Shown piece after piece: positions 9,497 through 17,862 of a stretch of DNA of 64,000 bases. The notes below the pieces were generated by a model. That model was not told the DNA's origin and did no database searches. It saw only the letters and a list, made by a program, of their open reading frames with translations. Each line of letters opens with the position of its first letter. The stretch's first letter is position 1. The DNA comes from Neisseria perflava (GTDB taxonomy: Bacteria; Pseudomonadota; Gammaproteobacteria; Burkholderiales; Neisseriaceae): positions 1,550,001 to 1,614,000 of the forward strand of contig NZ_CP136962.1 of NCBI RefSeq assembly GCF_002863305.2, written 5' to 3'. The translations under genes were made by a program, and so were the position numbers.

Positions 9497-10375
9497 ATGG
9501 ATTATTTAAACGAAATGGCGTTATTTGCCGAAGTGGCGGAAGCCAAGGGATTTAGCAAAGCAGCCGCGAAACTGGGGATGCCGCAATCAACGTTATCACG
9601 CAGAGTCAGTGAATTGGAAAAGCAGCTGGGTTTACAGCTTTTGAACCGCACGACCCGGCGGGTTGAGCTGACCGAAGCCGGTAGGCGTTATTTCGAGCGG
9701 GTAAAGCCTATTATGGAAGAAGCGCGACGGATTCATGACGAGCTAAGCGGGATGCTGGTGCGTCCGTACGGCGTGCTGCGTGTATCGCTCCCCGTTGATT
9801 TTTCTTATGAATTTCTTGCGCCCCTACTCCCCGAATTTGCCGCGCAATACCCTGAAATCAAGCTGGAAATGGATGTTACGCCGCGTAAAGTCGATTTGAT
9901 TGGTGAGCCGTTCGATTTGGTCATCCGCGCGGGAGAACAGCCCGATTCAGGGTATATTTCCACAGTGCTGATGCATGATGAACGTTATCTCTATGCCTCT
10001 CCAAGCTATCTGGCCAAACACGGCGAGCCGCAAACACCACAGGATTTACCCGCTGCCGACTGCCTACGTTTTCAGACGGCCTCAAATTGGACCTTGCTAA
10101 ACAGGGCAGGTGAAACCGTACTCATCACCGCGCAATCGCCCTATGCCGTCAACAGCATGGGCATGCTGGCACGCATGGCTGCGCATGGCTTGGGGGTTGC
10201 CTTTATACCGGCAATAATGGCAGAACAATACGAAACGTCAGGTCATCTGAAACGCATACTGCCTGACTGGAAAGGACAGAGCGTCCCCATTTACGCCTTA
10301 ACTGCCACGCGTCTGCTGCCGGCAAAAACAAAATGTTTTATTGCATTTTTGCGCAGCAAAACGAAGGCTGCTTGA
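9497..10375 (+). CDS. LysR-family transcriptional regulator
   Basis: A 292-residue DNA-binding regulator. The N-terminal winged helix-turn-helix is clear: FAEVAEAKGFSKAAAKLGMPQSTLSRRVSELEKQLGLQLLNRTTRRVELTEAG. The rest is a periplasmic-binding-protein-like effector domain (about residues 90-290) beginning VLRVSLPVDFSYEFLAPLL, like the CrgA/DsdC-type subgroup. The divergent neighbour is the ene-reductase, the likely target. I cannot tell it apart from CrgA-like paralogues by sequence alone. Confidence 0.92.
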   Translation: MDYLNEMALFAEVAEAKGFSKAAAKLGMPQSTLSRRVSELEKQLGLQLLNRTTRRVELTEAGRRYFERVKPIMEEARRIHDELSGMLVRPYGVLRVSLPVDFSYEFLAPLLPEFAAQYPEIKLEMDVTPRKVDLIGEPFDLVIRAGEQPDSGYISTVLMHDERYLYASPSYLAKHGEPQTPQDLPAADCLRFQTASNWTLLNRAGETVLITAQSPYAVNSMGMLARMAAHGLGVAFIPAIMAEQYETSGHLKRILPDWKGQSVPIYALTATRLLPAKTKCFIAFLRSKTKAA

Positions 10376-10462
10376 AAGCATAAAAGCAGCCTGCACTTGC
10401 CGCTTGCTGTAACCGAGTGATATTCCCGCAATCCCCCTTTCCCCATTTTTAAAGAAACGCCC

Positions 10463-10909
10463 ATGAAATCCAAACTATCCACGCTCGTCGCTAGCGTCCT
10501 TCTCGCAGCCTGTTCTGCCGTTCCGCATCATAACGAACAGGCGAAAGCCCTGCTGGACGAAGGCATCGCCCTGTATCAACAACAGGATTACCAACACGCC
10601 AAGCCCTACTTTGAGCAGGCGCAACAGGCGGGGCATATGAAAGCACCGCGTTATCTGGGGCTGATGTATCTGAACGGCAAAGGCGTCGCCCAAAATGCGC
10701 AAACCGCTTTCGCCTACTTCACGCAGGCTGCCAAAGCGGGCGACATTACCGGGCAATACTGGCTGGGCTATTGCTACGAAAACGGCGTCGGCACGGCGAA
10801 AGACACGACCCAAGCCGTGCGCTGGTATCAAAAATCCGCCGCACGCGGCGACCATGTTTCCCAGCCTGCCATTGACGCGCTGAACCGCTTGGGCGTAAAA
10901 ACAAATTAA
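10463..10909 (+). CDS. Sel1-repeat lipoprotein
   Basis: A 148-residue exported lipoprotein: signal peptide ending in the lipobox LAAC (Cys near residue 18) and then two Sel1-type helical repeats, AKPYFEQAQQAGHMKAPRYLGLMYLNGKGV and the following AFAYFTQAAKAGDITGQYWLGYCYENGVGT. Such repeats mediate protein contacts; no enzyme function is visible. It is 30 bp before a second lipoprotein gene and probably cotranscribed with it. Confidence 0.85.
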   Translation: MKSKLSTLVASVLLAACSAVPHHNEQAKALLDEGIALYQQQDYQHAKPYFEQAQQAGHMKAPRYLGLMYLNGKGVAQNAQTAFAYFTQAAKAGDITGQYWLGYCYENGVGTAKDTTQAVRWYQKSAARGDHVSQPAIDALNRLGVKTN

Positions 10910-10939
10910 CCGTTTCCCTCAATCTTTCAAGGAGTTTCC

Positions 10940-11920
10940 ATGAAAAAGACCTTCTCCGTCATCGCCACCGGCCTGCTGCTGGCAGCCTGCACCGCCACGC
11001 AAAACACCGCTGAAAACAGCCCTGCCGCCCAAAGCGCGCAAAATCCCGCTTGGGACAAACAATACGGCGGCGCGGACAAATCCTACGACAGCCGCCTGCT
11101 CGCCCTACGCGAACAAATCGCCCCGCGTTTTGAAGTGCTGACCTTCAAAGACCCGCAAACAGGCAAAGAAATGCAGTACAACCTGTACACGCCCAAAAAC
11201 CTCGAGCCCGGCCGCAAATACCCGCTGGTGATGTTTATTGCCGATGCCAGCACCGTAGGCAAAGGCGTGAAAGCCCCGCTGATGCAGGGCTACGGCGGCA
11301 TTATTTGGGCAACCGACGAAGCGCAGGCAAAACACTCCGCCTTCGTCCTCGTGCCGTCCTACACCGGAACGGCGGTCAACGACCAATGGCAAACCTCAGA
11401 CGAAGTCGGCATGACCCTGCGCCTCGTCAAAAGCCTGATGACCCAAAAACCGATCGACCCCGACCGCGTTTACACCACAGGCCAATCCATGGGTGGCATG
11501 ATTTCCTTCTATCTCAACAGCATCGAACCAAACTTCTTTGCCGCTTCCATGTTCGTCGGCAGCCAATGGGACATCAACGTATTGAAACCGCTGACGCGGG
11601 CGAAGTTCATCTACACCGTTTCCGCCGCCGACCCGAAGGCATCGGCAGGCATGGCGCAAGTCGGCGAAATGCTGCAACAAAACAAAGTCGCCTACGCCGA
11701 AACCGAATTTTCCGCCAAATTGCCGCAGGCGGAACAAGACGCAAAAGTCCAACAAATGCTCGCCCAAGGCAAACGCATCAACTTCATCCGCTTCACGCCG
11801 AATACGGTGATTCCAGAAAACACCACCCACAAAGGCGCAGAGCATATGTATTCGTTTGATTACGCCTACCTGCTCGAACCCGCCCGCGATTGGCTGATGC
11901 AGCAGCAGCGCGGTAAGTAA
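10940..11920 (+). CDS. Alpha/beta-hydrolase lipoprotein (esterase/peptidase-like)
   Basis: A 326-residue protein with signal peptide and lipobox LAAC, so membrane-anchored after export. The hydrolase domain shows the nucleophile elbow GQSMGGM (Ser near residue 183), preceded by YNLYTPKNLEPGRKYPLVMFIADAS, as in PHB-depolymerase or prolyl-oligopeptidase-like esterases. The catalytic His is probably in NTTHKGAEHMYSFDYAY. Substrate unknown. The good ribosome site AAGGAG precedes the ATG. It is the last gene before the right-hand IS-like ends. Confidence 0.82.
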   Translation: MKKTFSVIATGLLLAACTATQNTAENSPAAQSAQNPAWDKQYGGADKSYDSRLLALREQIAPRFEVLTFKDPQTGKEMQYNLYTPKNLEPGRKYPLVMFIADASTVGKGVKAPLMQGYGGIIWATDEAQAKHSAFVLVPSYTGTAVNDQWQTSDEVGMTLRLVKSLMTQKPIDPDRVYTTGQSMGGMISFYLNSIEPNFFAASMFVGSQWDINVLKPLTRAKFIYTVSAADPKASAGMAQVGEMLQQNKVAYAETEFSAKLPQAEQDAKVQQMLAQGKRINFIRFTPNTVIPENTTHKGAEHMYSFDYAYLLEPARDWLMQQQRGK

Positions 11921-11933
11921 GCCGCCAGCACAG

Positions 11934-12065
11934 TTTGCAAAGGTCTCGGTCGATGTGTTTGGCAATCATGGCTTGGGCGGTTTGCTGGAAGAAGGTGCTC
12001 ATGAGAAATCCCCTAAATGTCTTTGTGGAAATTTAGGGGATTTGGGGGAATTTTGCAAAGGTCTC
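11934..12065 (-). pseudogene. IS5-family (IS1106-like) transposase stub and right end
   Basis: On the minus strand from 12002, MSTFFQQTAQAMIAKHIDR reads as the first 19 residues of the IS1106-type transposase as I remember it, and then the match stops at about 11946. Beyond the start codon is the IS right end finishing with GCAAAGGTCTC at 12065. Immediately before the stub, at 11934-11947, lies a second copy of the terminal sequence, TTTGCAAAGGTCTC, in the same orientation. The structure is what deletion between two neighbouring IS copies would leave. Confidence 0.75.
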
Positions 12066-12087
12066 GGCCTTTTATATTTTCAAATGA

Positions 12088-13272
12088 TTAACCGGTCAAT
12101 TGTTTGGTAATCAGTTTTTTCAGTGGCGGGAAGTTATTGCTTGCACGCAATACCAAACCGCGCAGCAGTTTCGCCGGAGCAGTTTCATTGGTAAAGAGTT
12201 TCAGCAGCATATTAGTGCCGTGGTAAATCGGATGGGCATGGAACATATGCTTGGTGCTGTATTTTTCCAGCAGGCTCTTCGCACCAATATCCTGACCGCG
12301 TTGATCGGCTTCGAGAACCAATTTAGCTAAAAGATCAGCACTTGCCAGACCCAAGTTGAAGCCGTGCGCAGTAACCGGATGCATACCGACTGCGGCATCG
12401 CCGATTAATGCGCTGCGTTTGCCGTAGAAACGTTGGGCAATCATGCCGACCAAAGGATAATTGTGAATGGTGCTGACCAATTCCATATCGCCCAAACGGC
12501 CTTTGAGTTGCTCTTTCACGCTGGCCGCCAATTCTTCCGGCGACATGTTTTTAATCGTTTCGGCCTTATCGCTGTCCACCGTAATCACTGTATTGGTCAA
12601 GTGTTCTTCCAAAGGCAGCAACGCAATGGTGCGGCCATAGTGGAAGCATTCATATGCGGTATGCAGGTTGGACAGAGTATGCTTCATGCGGCACACAAAC
12701 ATGGTGCGGCTGTAATCGTGCATATCGGAAGAAATGCCCAATTGACGGCGCGTTTGCGAGAAGCGGCTATCGGCGGCCAACAACAGACGGCCGGTCAATA
12801 CTTCGCCGCTTTCCAAAATAACTTGCGCCTCATCGTCAGAAGTTTTGACTTCTTTAACATTGGTACCGGCCAGGATTTTCACGTTGTCCAATTTGGACAC
12901 GACTTCATAAGCGGCTTTGCGGATATTGTGATTGGAGATCAAATAGCCCAAGCAGTCCGCAGGCTCGCCACGCGCCTGAGTCGGTTGCGGGAAGTGGAGC
13001 TGGTAATCGGAATGGCCGTTCAACACTTTGGCATCGCGCAAAGGATAAATTTCGTCTTTTGGAATCAAATCCCACATACCCAATCGCTGCATGATTTCGC
13101 GCGACAGATGCGTCAGTGCGATTTCACGGCCGTCATACGGCGGATTTTGCAACACTTCTAAAGGACTTCTTTCAATCAGGGTTATGTTCAAGCCGCTTCC
13201 GGCCAACTCTGCGGCAAAACTTAATCCGGCAGGGCCTGCGCCGACGACGAGAATATCACTGTGTAAGCTCAT
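12088..13272 (-). CDS. ubiM: FAD-dependent ubiquinone-biosynthesis hydroxylase UbiM
   Basis: A 394-residue flavoprotein monooxygenase of the UbiH/VisC family: GAGPAGL Rossmann motif at the N-terminus, DGREIAL, and the second FAD motif GDAAVGMHPVTAHGFNLGL near residue 290. Neisseria is reported to use one broad hydroxylase, UbiM, for the ring hydroxylations that other bacteria split among UbiF, UbiH and UbiI. I assign UbiM on that basis; UbiH or UbiF annotations would describe the same fold. It converges on the transposon-like segment and its own terminator region abuts it. Confidence 0.75.
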   Translation of the reverse strand: MSLHSDILVVGAGPAGLSFAAELAGSGLNITLIERSPLEVLQNPPYDGREIALTHLSREIMQRLGMWDLIPKDEIYPLRDAKVLNGHSDYQLHFPQPTQARGEPADCLGYLISNHNIRKAAYEVVSKLDNVKILAGTNVKEVKTSDDEAQVILESGEVLTGRLLLAADSRFSQTRRQLGISSDMHDYSRTMFVCRMKHTLSNLHTAYECFHYGRTIALLPLEEHLTNTVITVDSDKAETIKNMSPEELAASVKEQLKGRLGDMELVSTIHNYPLVGMIAQRFYGKRSALIGDAAVGMHPVTAHGFNLGLASADLLAKLVLEADQRGQDIGAKSLLEKYSTKHMFHAHPIYHGTNMLLKLFTNETAPAKLLRGLVLRASNNFPPLKKLITKQLTG

Positions 13273-13500
13273 GGGAGGAATTCCTTGTATTCAACTGATA
13301 CGGATTTTTTCAGACGGCCTTAAGTTTACTGTGTTTAGCTACAAGAGGGTAAATCAAAGGCATTTGATAGATTATATAGAAAGAGTCAATAGAATAAAAC
13401 AAAGACTATCGATTATAAGCACGTTTTTACTTTGGCCTTAATATAAATCAAGCTTCACGACATACGGATTTTATCAAACAGACAAAACCGTCAGATAAAC

Positions 13501-13530
13501 AAAAACCGCATTCCGAAAAGGAATGCGGCT
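13501..13530 (-). terminator. Terminator of the rplU-rpmA operon
   Basis: CCGCATTCC / GGAATGCGG 9-bp stem with a 5-nt loop at 13506-13528; on the minus strand it is followed by TTTTTGTTT. It lies just after the rpmA stop. Confidence 0.85.
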
Positions 13531-13546
13531 TTCAATCGTAAAACGA

Positions 13547-13819
13547 TTATTCTTCAGAACCGGTATAAGGACGGATGCTGACGGTTTTACGGTTCAGCGC
13601 GCCTTTGGTTTTGAATTCAACGTAACCGTCGACTTTAGCAAACAAAGTGTGGTCTTTGCCCATGCCTACGTTGTCACCTGCGTGGAATTTAGTACCACGT
13701 TGACGAACGATGATAGAGCCTGCCGGAATTAGCTCGTTGCCGTAGGCTTTAACGCCCAAGCGTTTGGCTTCTGAATCGCGACCGTTGCGGGTGCTACCGC
13801 CTGCTTTTTTACTTGCCAT
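13547..13819 (-). CDS. rpmA: Ribosomal protein bL27
   Basis: A 90-residue 50S protein whose N-terminal tail reaches the peptidyl-transferase centre. It begins [20 protein letters not shown], has the [17 protein letters not shown] core, and shows no cleavable N-terminal extension of the Firmicute type. It follows rplU by 27 bp as the second gene of the operon. Confidence 0.99.
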   Translation of the reverse strand: MASKKAGGSTRNGRDSEAKRLGVKAYGNELIPAGSIIVRQRGTKFHAGDNVGMGKDHTLFAKVDGYVEFKTKGALNRKTVSIRPYTGSEE

Positions 13820-13846
13820 TTGTAATACTCCTGAACTTACTTGAAA

Positions 13847-14155
13847 TTAGGCGATTGCCACGATTTCGATTTGGGTGAAATTTTGGCGATGGCCTTGGCG
13901 TTTTTGGTAGTGTTTGCGACGACGCATTTTGAAAATGCGTACTTTCTCGCCACGACCATGAGCAACGACTTTAGCTGTTACTTTTGCGCCTTCGATAAAA
14001 GGTGCGCCTACTTTTACAGATTCGCCGTCAGCAATCATCAAAACTTCAGTCAGTTCGATTTGGCTGTCGAGTTCGGCTGGTATCTGTTCTACTTTCAATT
14101 TTTCGCCAACGGAAACTTTGTATTGTTTACCGCCGGTTTTTACGACCGCGTACAT
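13847..14155 (-). CDS. rplU: Ribosomal protein bL21
   Basis: A 102-residue 50S protein that binds 23S rRNA. The start is the ATG at 14155 giving [20 protein letters not shown], which is the family N-terminus; frames extending further upstream would run through the promoter and leader. The C-terminal [10 protein letters not shown] motif is present. Operon with rpmA. Confidence 0.99.
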   Translation of the reverse strand: MYAVVKTGGKQYKVSVGEKLKVEQIPAELDSQIELTEVLMIADGESVKVGAPFIEGAKVTAKVVAHGRGEKVRIFKMRRRKHYQKRQGHRQNFTQIEIVAIA

Positions 14156-14186
14156 ACTCAACTCCATGAGAATTAGGTTAACATTC

Positions 14187-14239
14187 CGCACACCATGTGC
14201 GAAACGAGCTATTCTATTTCTATTTGCCTGTTTTGTCAA
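14187..14239 (-). promoter_or_regulatory. rplU-rpmA promoter and leader hairpin
   Basis: On the minus strand TTGACA (14239-14234) and TAGAAT (14216-14211) are separated by 17 bp, a near-ideal housekeeping promoter. The leader then forms the perfect hairpin CGCACA-TGG-TGTGCG (14187-14201), which may matter for autoregulation of the ribosomal operon; that is inference. Confidence 0.8.
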
Positions 14240-14417
14240 AATTTATTTTATTTACAAGTGAAAAGGCCGTCTGAAAGATATGTTGCATGCTTTTTAACTG
14301 ATATAATCACGCGCTGGATTGCTGATATCTTTATGCAACGTTATTACCCCGACCGAATGTACGGGTTTAAACAGATTCATTGGAGCCCCGCTCCGTTTTG
14401 TCAACAGAGAATGTTTT

Positions 14418-15392
14418 ATGCTCGAAAACCTGCCTTACTTCCAACGCCACCTGCCCGATGACCTTGCCAAAGTTAATGCGGTCATCAACCAAGCTGTTCA
14501 ATCCGATGTTGCGCTGATTTCACAAATCGGCACATACATCATCAGCGCGGGCGGTAAGCGCCTGCGTCCGATTATTACCATTTTGGCAGGCAAAGCAGTC
14601 GGGCACGACGATGAAAAACTGTACTCGCTGGCAGCGATGGTGGAATTCATCCACACCTCCACCCTCCTGCACGACGATGTCGTCGATGAAAGCGATTTGC
14701 GCCGCGGCCGTAAAACGGCAAACAACCTCTTCGGCAACGCGGCGGCTGTTTTGGTCGGCGACTTCCTCTATACACGCGCCTTCCAACTGATGGTTGGTTC
14801 TGGCAGCATGCGTATCTTGGAAGTGATGGCAGATGCGACCAACATCATCGCCGAAGGCGAAGTCATGCAGCTGATGAACATCGGCAATACGGATATTACC
14901 GAAGAGCAATACGTCCAAGTTATCCAATACAAAACAGCAAAACTGTTTGAAGCGGCCGCGCAAGTCGGCGCAATTTTGGGCAAGGCTTCCCCCGAACACG
15001 AGCAAGCCTTGAAAGACTACGGCATGTACGTCGGTACGGCTTTCCAAATCATTGACGATGTATTGGACTATTCAGGCGAAACCGAAGAAATCGGCAAAAA
15101 CGTCGGCGACGATTTGGCAGAAGGCAAACCTACCCTGCCATTGATTTACCTGATGCGAAACGGCTCCGAGCAGACAGCCAACGATGTGCGCCATGCTTTG
15201 GAAAATGCCGACCGCAGCTATTTTGAAAAAATCCACGACTATGTCGTTAATTCCGACGCTTTGCCATATTCGATTTCCGAAGCGAAAAAAGCTGTCGACA
15301 AAGCCATCGCTTCATTGGACGTGTTGCCTAACAGTGAAGTCAAAGAAGCCATGATCCAACTGGCAAAAGAATCTTTGGCCCGAGTATCTTAA
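14418..15392 (+). CDS. ispB: Octaprenyl diphosphate synthase
   Basis: Trans-prenyltransferase that builds the C40 side chain of ubiquinone-8. The start at 14418 gives 324 residues ([15 protein letters not shown]); longer readings add residues not seen in the family. The first Asp-rich motif is [10 protein letters not shown] and the second is [10 protein letters not shown], with GGKRLRP upstream for diphosphate binding. A TATAAT lies at about 14300. The next gene starts 4 bp after the stop. Confidence 0.96.
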   Translation: MLENLPYFQRHLPDDLAKVNAVINQAVQSDVALISQIGTYIISAGGKRLRPIITILAGKAVGHDDEKLYSLAAMVEFIHTSTLLHDDVVDESDLRRGRKTANNLFGNAAAVLVGDFLYTRAFQLMVGSGSMRILEVMADATNIIAEGEVMQLMNIGNTDITEEQYVQVIQYKTAKLFEAAAQVGAILGKASPEHEQALKDYGMYVGTAFQIIDDVLDYSGETEEIGKNVGDDLAEGKPTLPLIYLMRNGSEQTANDVRHALENADRSYFEKIHDYVVNSDALPYSISEAKKAVDKAIASLDVLPNSEVKEAMIQLAKESLARVS

Positions 15393-15396
15393 TCCG

Positions 15397-15843
15397 ATGA
15401 ATTTCAGCTTTGTCCCTTTGTTTCTGGTTACGCTGATTTTTTTGGGCGTCGTCAGCAACAACAACTCGATTACGATTTCGGCGGCGGTATTGCTGCTCAT
15501 GCAGCAGACGGCCTTGTCGCAATATCTTCCCTTGGTGGAAAAACACGGTTTGCATCTGGGCATCATCCTGCTGACCATCGGTGTATTGAGCCCGCTGGTT
15601 TCCGGTAAAATCCAGATTCCGCCGGTTTCCGAGTTTATCAATTTCAAAATGATTGCCGCCGTCCTTATCGGCATTTTGGTTGCCTGGCTTGCCGGACGCG
15701 ACGTTCCATTGATGAGCGAACAGCCTGTTCTGGTAACCGGATTATTAATCGGCACGGTCATCGGCGTTGCCTTTGTCGGCGGCATTCCGGTCGGCCCTTT
15801 GATTGCCGCCGGCTTATTGTCTTTTTTTGCCGGAAAGGTTTAA
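15397..15843 (+). CDS. UPF0756 (YeaL-like) membrane protein
   Basis: A 148-residue inner-membrane protein with four to five hydrophobic helices and the pattern [20 protein letters not shown] ... [17 protein letters not shown] that marks the UPF0756/DUF441 family. Function is unknown. It begins 4 bp after ispB, so it is very likely translated from the same message. Confidence 0.9.
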   Translation: MNFSFVPLFLVTLIFLGVVSNNNSITISAAVLLLMQQTALSQYLPLVEKHGLHLGIILLTIGVLSPLVSGKIQIPPVSEFINFKMIAAVLIGILVAWLAGRDVPLMSEQPVLVTGLLIGTVIGVAFVGGIPVGPLIAAGLLSFFAGKV

Positions 15844-15859
15844 AATCCCCTCCTTTACC

Positions 15860-15935
15860 GCCTCGCCATAGTTCAACGGATAGAACGTATGCCTCCTAAG
15901 CGTAAAATACAGGTTCGATTCCTGTTGGCGAGGCC
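15860..15935 (+). tRNA. tRNA-Arg (anticodon CCT)
   Basis: Full cloverleaf: acceptor GCCTCGC/GCGAGGC, D-arm with AGTTCAACGGATAGAAC, anticodon stem TATGC/GCGTA around loop CTCCTAA, and T-arm with GGTTCGATTCC. Anticodon CCT reads AGG. No CCA is encoded. Confidence 0.96.
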
Positions 15936-15950
15936 ACAGTTTCAATAAAA

Positions 15951-15977
15951 GCCTTTCATATTCTGAAAGGCTTTTTT
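15951..15977 (+). terminator. Intrinsic terminator of tRNA-Arg
   Basis: GCCTTTCA/TGAAAGGC 8-bp stem followed by six T residues, 15 bp after the tRNA. Confidence 0.9.
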
Positions 15978-15989
15978 ATTATCAATAAT

Positions 15990-16020
15990 AAAGGCCGTCT
16001 GAAACTTTTCAGACGGCCTT
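15990..16020. terminator. Paired-DUS terminator (nnrS side)
   Basis: Inverted AG-DUS copies with a very short loop, directly downstream of minus-strand nnrS. Confidence 0.75.
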
Positions 16021-16037
16021 CTCATTTCGCCAAACCG

Positions 16038-17249
16038 TTAACCCGGACGACCATCCGAACGCGGACGGATCAACCAAGGAATATATTTCCATGCGTACAA
16101 CAGCAAAGAAGCGGCAAACAAAGCGGCGGAGCAACGGATACTGTGCGTGTATGCCGTACCGCTCACAAAGGTAGCCAAAACACGGACAACCGTTGCGGCT
16201 ATCATCAACCAAAAGGCAACAGGAACCACTTTAGGCGGCGGATAAATAGAGTTGCCGGTATGGCCAAGCGCAGTTCGCGCCATCATGCCCAAAGTCAGCA
16301 CGCCGATACCGCCAACGCCGATAAGGTGTACGCCCAAATTCAGGAAACTTGAAATCCAATAAGAAATACCGACAGCAATCAAGCCCAAGCCTGTAAACAG
16401 ATAGCCGGCAAACAAAATCCAAAGCATAGGCTCTTTCAGTACGGCTTTATACCACCAGCGGTACACCTGCACGGTAAAAATCACACCGGCAGAAAAGGAA
16501 AATACAGAAGCAAACGGTTGTAGCAGGCATCCTACAGTTAACTGCTTTGTATTCCACAACGGGGAACAATTAGAAGCTGGTGGGAACAGCATCAACAATG
16601 CAGCCAGCATAGGCAGCCAAAGCGATGCGTGCGCTACCCATTGGGGGCTAGGGATTTGCGGCACGTTCAGGCGTTTGGACGTAAAGAACGAGATAATCCG
16701 CATACCAATCAAACCGATAAAGCCGGCCACCATAATCAAACCGGATTGCAAACCGGTCATCAGCGCAATGGCATCAAACGGCTGCATTTTCATATGGAAC
16801 GCGAAATGGGTACCGCCCAAAACAAAAATAGCAAATACGGCAACATAGTTGCGCTTGTTTTGAGAACGAATTACCGGCAAAGCCATACACACCGCGCCAT
16901 ACCAGAAAAAGATCGTACCGAATATACCGCTTGCCGTCGCACCCCAGCCGGGAATAAATGCACACAAACGCGCAAGCAACCAAAATGCGGTCAAACCGGC
17001 CAACGCCTTACCGCGTGTCGGCGGCTGGCCAGTCCAAGTTGCCACGGCAGTCAGCAAGAATGCAATGACAACCAATCCGGCGTAGCCCCAAATCATTTCA
17101 TGAGCATGCCAATATAAACCCGGCAACTCAGGCGTACCCTGAAAGCCGAAGCCCCAAAGCAGTATAGACAATGCGCCATACAAAGCCGCCAACGAATAAA
17201 ACGGGCGGAAGGCCATTGCCCAAACCGGGTGTTTGAACAAATCGGTCAT
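16038..17249 (-). CDS. nnrS: NnrS family heme-copper membrane protein
   Basis: A polytopic inner-membrane protein of 403 residues with roughly twelve helices, belonging to the NnrS family that bacteria express in response to nitric oxide and that binds haem and copper. The start at 17249 (MTDLFKHPVWAMAFRPFYS) has an AAGGAACCAC ribosome region upstream; the FRPF motif is typical. HAHEMIWGYAGLV and MARTALGHTGN are conserved His-containing segments. Its neighbours, a hemerythrin protein and NsrR, also point to NO defence. Confidence 0.92.
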   Translation of the reverse strand: MTDLFKHPVWAMAFRPFYSLAALYGALSILLWGFGFQGTPELPGLYWHAHEMIWGYAGLVVIAFLLTAVATWTGQPPTRGKALAGLTAFWLLARLCAFIPGWGATASGIFGTIFFWYGAVCMALPVIRSQNKRNYVAVFAIFVLGGTHFAFHMKMQPFDAIALMTGLQSGLIMVAGFIGLIGMRIISFFTSKRLNVPQIPSPQWVAHASLWLPMLAALLMLFPPASNCSPLWNTKQLTVGCLLQPFASVFSFSAGVIFTVQVYRWWYKAVLKEPMLWILFAGYLFTGLGLIAVGISYWISSFLNLGVHLIGVGGIGVLTLGMMARTALGHTGNSIYPPPKVVPVAFWLMIAATVVRVLATFVSGTAYTHSIRCSAALFAASLLLYAWKYIPWLIRPRSDGRPG

Positions 17250-17291
17250 GGTGGTTCCTTCAATTTTTATATCATCATAAAACAGCAACAG

Positions 17292-17319
17292 AGGCCGTCT
17301 GAAACTTTTCAGACGGCCA
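17292..17319. terminator. Paired-DUS terminator between hemerythrin gene and nnrS
   Basis: Inverted DUS arms with a 4-base loop; no strong T-run on the minus strand, so partial read-through into nnrS is possible. Confidence 0.65.
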
Positions 17320-17335
17320 TCGACTCCTTTCCCTG

Positions 17336-17716
17336 TTACACATTTTCAGGCAAAGGCAAAAAAGGTTCAATTGCAGGGAAAAGCTCGCGCTCCTCAAAGC
17401 GCGCATGATCGCGCAAAGTGACAGCAAACTCCTTATTCCATGATTCATTCATATATTCAGGATGCGCCATCATCGCGCGTAATTTGGCATGATCGCCTTT
17501 AAAACGCTGCCGCAACGCAGGGTCAATTTTATCCCAATACGGCGCAAACATGGTTTCCTCTTCCAAAAAATGTGGCTCAAGCTCAACAAAATGAGGCTCC
17601 AGCTCCGCCTGATGGCTTTGATCGGGCGTACGCAGAAGACGGACGCACAACGACAGCGAGCCATGATGTTCGCGGGAAAGTTCTATTAAGGCAGGATGGC
17701 GTTTCAAGGGCTTCAT
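17336..17716 (-). CDS. Hemerythrin-domain protein
   Basis: A 126-residue cytoplasmic four-helix-bundle protein. His and Glu ligands for a di-iron site are visible in SREHHGSL, EPHFLEEETMFAPY, GDHAKLR and RDHARFEERELFP. Such proteins bind O2 or NO. ATG at 17716 is preferred over a TTG 30 bp upstream because that one lies inside a 15-bp palindrome that looks like an operator. It is much shorter than DnrN/RIC and lacks the ScdA N-terminal part, so it is not that repair protein. Confidence 0.85.
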   Translation of the reverse strand: MKPLKRHPALIELSREHHGSLSLCVRLLRTPDQSHQAELEPHFVELEPHFLEEETMFAPYWDKIDPALRQRFKGDHAKLRAMMAHPEYMNESWNKEFAVTLRDHARFEERELFPAIEPFLPLPENV

Positions 17717-17735
17717 AAGTTCGTTATAATGGTAA

Positions 17736-17750
17736 CAGTTTGTCAAACTG
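17736..17750. promoter_or_regulatory. Perfect 7-1-7 palindrome before the hemerythrin gene
   Basis: CAGTTTGTCAAACTG, centred about 27 bp upstream of the hemerythrin start codon and 120 bp upstream of nsrR. On the minus strand it includes TTGACA. It is a reasonable operator candidate for NsrR or another regulator; I could not match it to a remembered NsrR consensus. Confidence 0.45.
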
Positions 17751-17862
17751 GATTAATTCAAATGTTTCAGATATTATGAAACCCAATCCCACATAAAGTC
17801 AAACAGCCCCTCACCAAGCACTACGCTTTTGACATATAATAAAAATATCTAAAGAGCCAGCC

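Larger units (their letters stand above)
8081..12065. mobile_element. Transposon-like segment with 19-bp IS1106-type ends
   Basis: A 3,985-bp segment bounded by perfect 19-bp inverted repeats: GAGACCTTTGCAAAATTCC at 8081-8099 and its complement at 12047-12065. GGCCT occurs immediately outside both ends and looks like a 5-bp target duplication. Removing the segment plus one GGCCT rebuilds a normal paired-DUS terminator between yhhQ and ubiM. Inside are an old yellow enzyme, a divergent LysR regulator, a Sel1 lipoprotein, a hydrolase lipoprotein, and a stub of an IS5-family transposase. No complete transposase is present, so it would need one in trans. The IS1106 match of the ends is from memory. 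Confidence 0.75.

Noticed and set aside
17717..17746. TTG start that would add ten residues to the hemerythrin protein
   Set aside because: It lies inside the 15-bp palindrome and has no ribosome site; the ATG at 17716 fits the family.
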